Part shown: positions 6,429 through 10,669 of the stretch, one piece after another
How the letters are laid out: each line of letters starts with the position of its first letter
How positions within the stretch are numbered: the stretch's first letter is position 1
Assembly: GCA_947484245.1 (NCBI GenBank)
Contig: CANKOT010000079.1
Span: forward strand, 1 to 10,669
DNA length: 10,669 bases
Direction: 5' to 3'
Source of the DNA: Comamonadaceae bacterium
GTDB lineage: Bacteria > Pseudomonadota > Gammaproteobacteria > Burkholderiales > Burkholderiaceae
Translations under genes and position numbers: made by a program
Notes under the pieces: generated by a model
The model's database searches: none
What the model was told of the DNA's origin: nothing
The model's input: only the letters and a program-made list of their open reading frames with translations

Positions 6429-8047
6429 AAGCCAACCGCCTGCCCATCCCGTCTTGGATCGGAAGCAGCCACATAGCCTTGGACCTTGGGATCGCCCATG
6501 CGCCAAATAAACTGGCCCGCACCAAAGTCTTGGTAAGAATCGTTGATCACTTCCAACTCATGCCCCAAATCGTTGAGGCCTTGAACTGTGTTGCGATCCA
6601 TATTGCCTTCAGCATTGATAGACAAGCCCGCGTTGTAGCGCCAGCGAGGCGCATCACATGCTGTTTGTGGGTTCTGACCGTAATCCAACATGCGCACCAA
6701 GGTTTGCATGTGGCCTTGAGGCTGCATATTGCCGCCCATCACGCCGTAGCTCATCACAGGCTGACCATTTTTTGTGAGGAAAGCAGGGATGATGGTTTGG
6801 AAGGGCCGCTTGCCGGGCGCCACCAAGTTGGCGGCATTGGCACCGTTCAAATCGGTGCTGAAACCAAACCCGCGGTTTTGCAAACTGACACCGTAAGTGG
6901 GTTCAACCACACCCGATCCAAAGCCCATGTAGTTGCTTTGGATGAAGCTCACCATCATGCCGTTTTCGTCGGCGGTTGTGAGGTAAATGGTACCGCCCTT
7001 CACAGGATTGCCTGCCTTGAAGTCTTGTGCCTTTTTCATGTCGATGAGTTTGGCGCGGCTTTTTAAATAGGCGGGGTCGAGCATTTGAGCAGGTGTGACC
7101 TCCATGTAACTCGGATCGGCCACATAGCGATAAACGTCGGCAAAAGCCAACTTCATGGCTTCGATTTGCAAATGTTGGGAGTCAATGCCATCGACCTTCA
7201 TGCTGGCAATGTCGAAGTTTTCCAAAATACCCAACGCGATCAGTGCTGCAATGCCTTGGCCATTGGGAGGAATTTCGTGCAAGGTATAGCCGCGGTAATT
7301 TTGCGCGATGGGCTCGACCCACTCGGGACGATACTGCGCCAAATCTTGCAGCGACATGGCACCCCCATGCTGGTTAGAAAAGCGCACCAAAGCCTCCGCA
7401 ATTTCACCTTCGTAAAAAGCACGCCCCTTGGTTTCTGCAATGGCGCGCAAACCTTTGGCCGCCGCTTTGAACTGAAACAACTCACCCACATTGGGCGCAC
7501 GGCCCCATGGCAAAAAGCTTTCGGCAAAGCCCGGCAGAGTTTGCAACAAGGGAGTGGCCGCATCCCATTTTTGTTGCACAACCACTGGCATCAAGTAACC
7601 GCGCTCTGCAATTTCAATGGCCGGCTCCATGAGGTCGGCAAAAGGCAGTTTGCCAAAGCGCTCACTCATGGCAGCCCAAGCACCGACAGCGCCTGGCACC
7701 GTGACAGAGTCCCAACCTCGCTTGGGCGGATTGACAGCATCTTTGCCGTACTTGTTGTGAAAATAGTCGGGCGTCCAAGCCTGCGGCGCAGGTCCAGATG
7801 CATTCAGGCCATGCAACTTTTGACCATCCCACAAAATACAAAAAGCATCAGAGCCTAAGCCGTTGCTAACGGGCTCAGTGATGGTGATGGCTGCAGCGGC
7901 AGCAATGGCCGCATCCACAGCATTGCCACCTTTGAGCATCATGCGCAAACCGGCTTGGGCCGCCAGCGGGTGCGAGGTGGACACAATGTTGCGTGCAAAC
8001 TGCGGCAGGCGCGCCGAGGAATACGGCGTACTGAAATCAAAGTTCAT
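6425..8047 (-). CDS. Gamma-glutamyltransferase-family Ntn hydrolase, cytosolic
   Basis: N-terminal nucleophile hydrolase of the gamma-glutamyltransferase/acylase family, 540 aa, normally made as a proenzyme that cleaves itself into large and small subunits before a Thr. That Thr is visible as Thr353 in KGGTIYLT, splitting the protein into about 352 and 188 residues. Other family landmarks are GGNAVDAAIAA (40-50), PPNGQGIAALIALG (260-273), SNYMGFGSG (371-379) and the oxyanion GG at 438-439. The residues that bind a gamma-glutamyl group in E. coli GGT appear replaced: NASGPAP (82-88) where Arg114 is expected, Gly395 for Asp433, and KRPFQT for Ser462-Ser463. It resembles the YwrD-like branch of the family. 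There is no signal peptide, unlike periplasmic E. coli GGT. The ATG at 8047 is preferred over the ATG at 8092, which would overlap the bug gene; the bug stop lies 2 nt upstream, suggesting coupling. Confidence 0.9.
   Translation of the reverse strand: MNFDFSTPYSSARLPQFARNIVSTSHPLAAQAGLRMMLKGGNAVDAAIAAAAAITITEPVSNGLGSDAFCILWDGQKLHGLNASGPAPQAWTPDYFHNKYGKDAVNPPKRGWDSVTVPGAVGAWAAMSERFGKLPFADLMEPAIEIAERGYLMPVVVQQKWDAATPLLQTLPGFAESFLPWGRAPNVGELFQFKAAAKGLRAIAETKGRAFYEGEIAEALVRFSNQHGGAMSLQDLAQYRPEWVEPIAQNYRGYTLHEIPPNGQGIAALIALGILENFDIASMKVDGIDSQHLQIEAMKLAFADVYRYVADPSYMEVTPAQMLDPAYLKSRAKLIDMKKAQDFKAGNPVKGGTIYLTTADENGMMVSFIQSNYMGFGSGVVEPTYGVSLQNRGFGFSTDLNGANAANLVAPGKRPFQTIIPAFLTKNGQPVMSYGVMGGNMQPQGHMQTLVRMLDYGQNPQTACDAPRWRYNAGLSINAEGNMDRNTVQGLNDLGHELEVINDSYQDFGAGQFIWRMGDPKVQGYVAASDPRRDGQAVGF
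6436..6441 (-). promoter_or_regulatory. Ribosome binding site supporting the TTG start of the second EamA gene
   Basis: On the minus strand this reads AGGCGG, one mismatch from AGGAGG, seven nt before the TTG at 6428. It lies inside the last codons of the hydrolase gene. Together with the TTGA overlap it decides the start against the far-upstream ATG. Confidence 0.5.
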
Positions 8048-8049
8048 TT

Positions 8050-9081
8050 TTAGTCCAAAGTGATTTTGCGTTCGGTGATGATCTTTTTCCATTTGGCGGA
8101 TTCAGCTGCCAACATGGAGGTGAATTGCATGGGGGAAGTGCCAATGGCTTCGATGCCGAGGCGTTGTAATTTGTCTTTCACCTCGGGATCGGCCAAAGCT
8201 TGCAGAGCGGCTGTATTGACACGCGCCACAATTTCGGGACGCATACCTTGAGGGCCAAAAAGTCCAAACCAAGTGGTGGATTCGTAGCCAGGAAGTACTT
8301 CGGCAATGGCCGGCAAACCGGGGGCCATGTTGGTTCTTTGGGCAGAGGTCACGCCCAAAGCGCGCAGACGGCCATCCTTGACATGCGGCAAACCTGTTGG
8401 CAATGAATCAAACAAAACATCCACTTTGCCGCTGATTAAATCGGGCATGGCCAAGGCAGTGCCCTTGTAGGGAATGTGCACCACAAACAAACCCGCTTGG
8501 GATTTAAACAGCTCAGCGGTCAGTTGAACAATGGTGCCATTGCCACTGGAGGCATAGTTCAACTTACCTGGATTTTTCTTGGCAAACTCAATCCACTCTT
8601 GGATGGTTTTGGCGGGCGAGCTGTTGGGCACCAACATGATGCTGGGTGCGTTGCCCACCTGACCAATGGGCGTGAAATCGCGAACGGCGTCGTAGGGCAT
8701 CCTGGGGTTTAAATTGGGCCCAATAGAGTGCGTGCTGGATGTGGCCAACAACAAGTTGTAACCATCGGCGCTTGATTTGGCCACCAAGTCAGAGCCCAAG
8801 GTGCCCCCTGCACCTGGCCTGTTCTCGACCACGACGGCTGAACCTATTTTTTCTCCCAGTTTTTGGGACAAGGTTCGAGCAAAAATATCAGTAGCGCCAC
8901 CCGCCGGAAAAGGCACCACCAAGCGGATTGGTTTTGTAGGGTAGCTGCCAGCTGTAGCAGGCGTTGGTGTTTGGGCTTGCGCCAACTTGGGGCTTAAATG
9001 GAGCACGCAGGCCGTTAAGAAAAAGGCACCCCATGCGAGTGAACCCAACTGACGACGCTTGAAACTGTTTGTGTGTTGCAT
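8050..9081 (-). CDS. Bug-family tripartite tricarboxylate transporter substrate-binding protein
   Basis: Periplasmic solute-binding protein of the Bug/TctC family, 343 aa, which delivers carboxylates or related small molecules to TctAB-type permeases. After an N-terminal export signal the mature domain has the family motifs YPTKPIRLVVPFPAGGATD, VVENRPGAGGTLG, ADGYNLLLATSSTH and YDAVRDFTPIGQV, followed by NYASSGNGT and HIPYKGTA, which line the ligand pocket in known structures. The leader has RR near residues 9-10, a hydrophobic core, and a likely signal peptidase I site after AQA at 34-36; LTAC at 22-25 could instead be a lipobox. The ATG at 9081 is the natural start; no Shine-Dalgarno is obvious. 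It heads the hydrolase-EamA-SDR run and is separated from tctA by a terminator. Ligand unknown. Confidence 0.94.
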   Translation of the reverse strand: MQHTNSFKRRQLGSLAWGAFFLTACVLHLSPKLAQAQTPTPATAGSYPTKPIRLVVPFPAGGATDIFARTLSQKLGEKIGSAVVVENRPGAGGTLGSDLVAKSSADGYNLLLATSSTHSIGPNLNPRMPYDAVRDFTPIGQVGNAPSIMLVPNSSPAKTIQEWIEFAKKNPGKLNYASSGNGTIVQLTAELFKSQAGLFVVHIPYKGTALAMPDLISGKVDVLFDSLPTGLPHVKDGRLRALGVTSAQRTNMAPGLPAIAEVLPGYESTTWFGLFGPQGMRPEIVARVNTAALQALADPEVKDKLQRLGIEAIGTSPMQFTSMLAAESAKWKKIITERKITLD

Positions 9082-9173
9082 GATGAAAACCCAAAGTCAA
9101 CTTGAAAAGGACATTGTGTCAGGAAATTTTCGCCACAAAGTCACATGGGTGAAAAGACCATGGGCAACCATAA
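9082..9173 (-). promoter_or_regulatory. Probable promoter region of the bug-hydrolase-EamA-SDR operon
   Basis: Because a strong minus-strand terminator follows tctA, the bug operon probably needs its own promoter in these 92 bp. No -35/-10 pair is convincing: the minus-strand CACAAT near 9113-9118 has only poor -35 partners. An imperfect dyad, TTGTG-N15-CACAA, at 9114-9138 could be a regulator site. Promoter presence is inferred from context. Confidence 0.35.
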
Positions 9174-9199
9174 AAAACGGCACCCGAGGGTGCCGTTTT
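9174..9199 (-). terminator. Rho-independent terminator downstream of tctA
   Basis: A perfect 12-bp inverted repeat, AAAACGGCACCC / GGGTGCCGTTTT, flanks two bases; in RNA the likely form is an 11-bp stem with a tetraloop. On the minus strand the stem runs into six consecutive U (complement of 9172-9177), 21 nt beyond the tctA stop. On the plus strand only four U follow, so weak bidirectional action is possible. It should stop or reduce read-through from tctA into bug. Confidence 0.9.
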
Positions 9200-9220
9200 G
9201 ACATCCGCATAGCTGCTGAA

Positions 9221-10669
9221 TCACTCTTCGACGAAGGCTTCTTCGCGTTTGGACTTCACAGAGGGCAGCAACACGATGATCAGCAAGACAGCAGCAGCAG
9301 CCAACAGACTGGCTGACAAACCACGCGTGACAAACACCGTCCAGTCACCACGAGACAGCAGCAGTGCGCGGCGCAAGTTCTCTTCCATCATGGGGCCTAA
9401 GATGAAGCCCAACAGCAGGGGAGCAGGCTCCATACCCAGTTTGATGAAGGTGTAACCAATGATGCCAAAGGCACCCACCATCCAAATGTCGAAGGTGTTG
9501 TTGTTGGTGGAGTACACGCCAATAGCGCAGAACAAAATAATGGCAGGAAACAACCAACGGTAAGGCACCGTGAGCAATTTGATCCACATACCAATGAGCG
9601 GCAAGTTCAAAATGATCAGCATGGCATTGCCAATCCACATCGAGGCAATTAGGCCCCAGAACAACTCTGGGTTGCTGGTCATCACTTGGGGGCCAGGTTG
9701 AATGTTGTGAATGGTCATGGCACCCACCATCAAGGCCATCACGGCATTGGGTGGAATACCCAAGGTGAGCAATGGAATGAAGGACGTTTGTGAGCCGGCG
9801 TTGTTGGCCGATTCTGGCGCAGCAACACCGCGAATATTGCCCTGACCGAACGGCACTTCACCGGGACGCAGCTTGGTTTTCTTCTCGATGGTGTAGGCCG
9901 CAAAAGCAGACAAGAGCGCACCGCCACCTGGCAAAATACCCAGCATTGAACCAAGGGCAGTACCTCGTAAAATCGCAGGAATCATGTTGCGGAAGTCTTC
10001 ACCCGTTGGGAAAAGTCCTTTCACTTTGCCAGTAAACACTTCTCGTTTGTCTTCAGGCTTTCCCAGGTTGGCAATGATTTCTCCATAACCAAACACACCC
10101 ATGGCAATGGTAATGAAGCCAATGCCGTCTGTGAGTTCAGGAATATCGAAACTGTAGCGCGCCACACCAGAGTTCACGTCAGTTCCCACCAAGCCCATCA
10201 AGAGACCCAGCACGATCATGCCAACAGCTTTCAAAAGCGAGCCAGATGCCAAAACAACAGCGCCAATCAAGCCCAAGATCATGAGCGAAAAATACTCAGC
10301 AGGACCGAATTTAAAAGCAACCTCGGTGAGCGGGGCAGCGAACGCAGCCAAAATCAAGGTGCCCACACAGCCAGCAAAGAAAGAACCAATGCCAGCCGCA
10401 GCCAAAGCGGGACCCGCTCGACCTTTTCGGGCCATTTGGTAGCCGTCAATGACGGTCACAACCGAGGAAGACTCACCCGGCAAGTTGACCAAAATAGCAG
10501 TGGTAGAGCCACCATATTGGGCGCCGTAGTAAATACCGGCCAACATGATGAGGGCTGCAATGGGAGGCAGTGCATATGTTGCGGGGAGCAACATGGCAAT
10601 GGTGGCCACCGGGCCAATGCCTGGCAACACACCAATGAGCGTACCCAGCAAACAACCAATGAAGGCGTA
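9221..10669 (-). CDS. tctA: Tripartite tricarboxylate transporter permease TctA, N-terminus outside window
   Basis: Large inner-membrane permease of a tripartite tricarboxylate transporter, which works with a small membrane subunit (TctB) and a periplasmic Bug/TctC protein in ion-driven uptake of organic anions. The frame is open to the window edge, giving 482 residues; about 20 N-terminal residues are missing from a family of about 500. Motifs are GTLIGVLPGIGPVATIAMLL at the visible N-terminus, YYGAQYGGSTTAILVNLPGE, GILPGGGALLSAFAAYTIEK and GVAAPESANNAGSQTSFIPL with the following LTLGIPPNA. Many hydrophobic segments are evident, and the protein ends in a charged tail (SKREEAFVEE). The TTG at 10651 is internal, since the preceding codons (YAFIGC) also match the family. 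A terminator follows its stop. tctB is not in the window and may lie upstream. Confidence 0.96.
   Translation of the reverse strand, partial: YAFIGCLLGTLIGVLPGIGPVATIAMLLPATYALPPIAALIMLAGIYYGAQYGGSTTAILVNLPGESSSVVTVIDGYQMARKGRAGPALAAAGIGSFFAGCVGTLILAAFAAPLTEVAFKFGPAEYFSLMILGLIGAVVLASGSLLKAVGMIVLGLLMGLVGTDVNSGVARYSFDIPELTDGIGFITIAMGVFGYGEIIANLGKPEDKREVFTGKVKGLFPTGEDFRNMIPAILRGTALGSMLGILPGGGALLSAFAAYTIEKKTKLRPGEVPFGQGNIRGVAAPESANNAGSQTSFIPLLTLGIPPNAVMALMVGAMTIHNIQPGPQVMTSNPELFWGLIASMWIGNAMLIILNLPLIGMWIKLLTVPYRWLFPAIILFCAIGVYSTNNNTFDIWMVGAFGIIGYTFIKLGMEPAPLLLGFILGPMMEENLRRALLLSRGDWTVFVTRGLSASLLAAAAVLLIIVLLPSVKSKREEAFVEE

Noticed and set aside
6429..6506. Start of the second EamA gene at the ATG at 6506
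   Set aside because: It would overlap the hydrolase gene by 82 nt and adds a non-membrane leader; the TTG at 6428 has an SD-like site and the usual length.
7085..7858. Long plus-strand open frame (257 codons) opposite the hydrolase gene
   Set aside because: It is antisense to a clearly conserved coding region, has no recognisable domain, and its composition is that expected from a shadow frame.
8048..8092. Start of the hydrolase gene at the ATG at 8092
   Set aside because: The extra 15 residues are translated from the end of the bug gene and do not look like the family; the ATG at 8047 follows the bug stop by 2 nt.
9061..9104. Minus-strand TTGACT (complement of 9094-9099) as a -35 box for the bug gene
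   Set aside because: At normal spacing the -10 would fall at or beyond the ATG at 9081, which cannot serve the annotated start.
9144..9162. CATGG-N9-CCATG repeat upstream of the bug gene
   Set aside because: Five-base arms with a 9-base spacer are expected often by chance, and there is no supporting context.

Overview
The window looks like a chromosomal segment of a betaproteobacterium in the order Burkholderiales, most likely family Comamonadaceae. The reasons are the ileS-lspA pair with Burkholderiales-like sequence, a Bug-type periplasmic binding protein beside a TctA permease (both greatly expanded in this group), and the style of the other proteins. This placement is inference from protein recognition; no rRNA or marker search was possible. 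I see no tRNA, rRNA, CRISPR array, transposase, integrase or phage gene, and nothing that looks recently acquired.

Layout. (1) 1-2659, plus strand: the 3' three quarters of ileS, then lspA, a conserved housekeeping pair. (2) 2663-3646, minus: a QOR-type quinone oxidoreductase that converges on lspA with a 3-nt gap. A perfect 8-bp inverted repeat spans both stop codons. (3) 3647-3780: a 134-bp divergent intergenic region with a CRP-like palindrome. (4) 3781-4680, plus: an EamA/DMT transporter, convergent with the next gene across a 1-nt gap. (5) 4682-9081, minus: a tightly packed run that reads, in transcription order, Bug solute-binding protein, cytosolic gamma-glutamyltransferase-like Ntn hydrolase, a second EamA transporter, and an SDR-fold protein lacking the usual catalytic Tyr/Lys. 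(6) 9174-9199: a strong intrinsic terminator on the minus strand. (7) 9221-10669, minus: tctA, the large permease subunit of a tripartite tricarboxylate transporter, cut by the window edge.

How the genes may work together. TctA and the Bug protein are plausible partners for uptake of an organic anion. The bug-hydrolase-DMT-SDR run has junctions of 2 nt, a 4-nt overlap and 43 nt, which suggests one transcript. A reasonable inference is capture of a small carboxylate or amide in the periplasm, cytosolic hydrolysis by the GGT-like enzyme, and export of a product or uptake of a substrate by the DMT protein. The substrate cannot be read from the sequence.

The points most worth following up are the GGT-like enzyme, which by hand alignment lacks the residues that grip the alpha-amino and alpha-carboxyl groups of gamma-glutamyl substrates, the non-canonical SDR in the same operon, and the hairpins at the lspA/qor junction. 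No clearly undescribed multi-gene system is evident.
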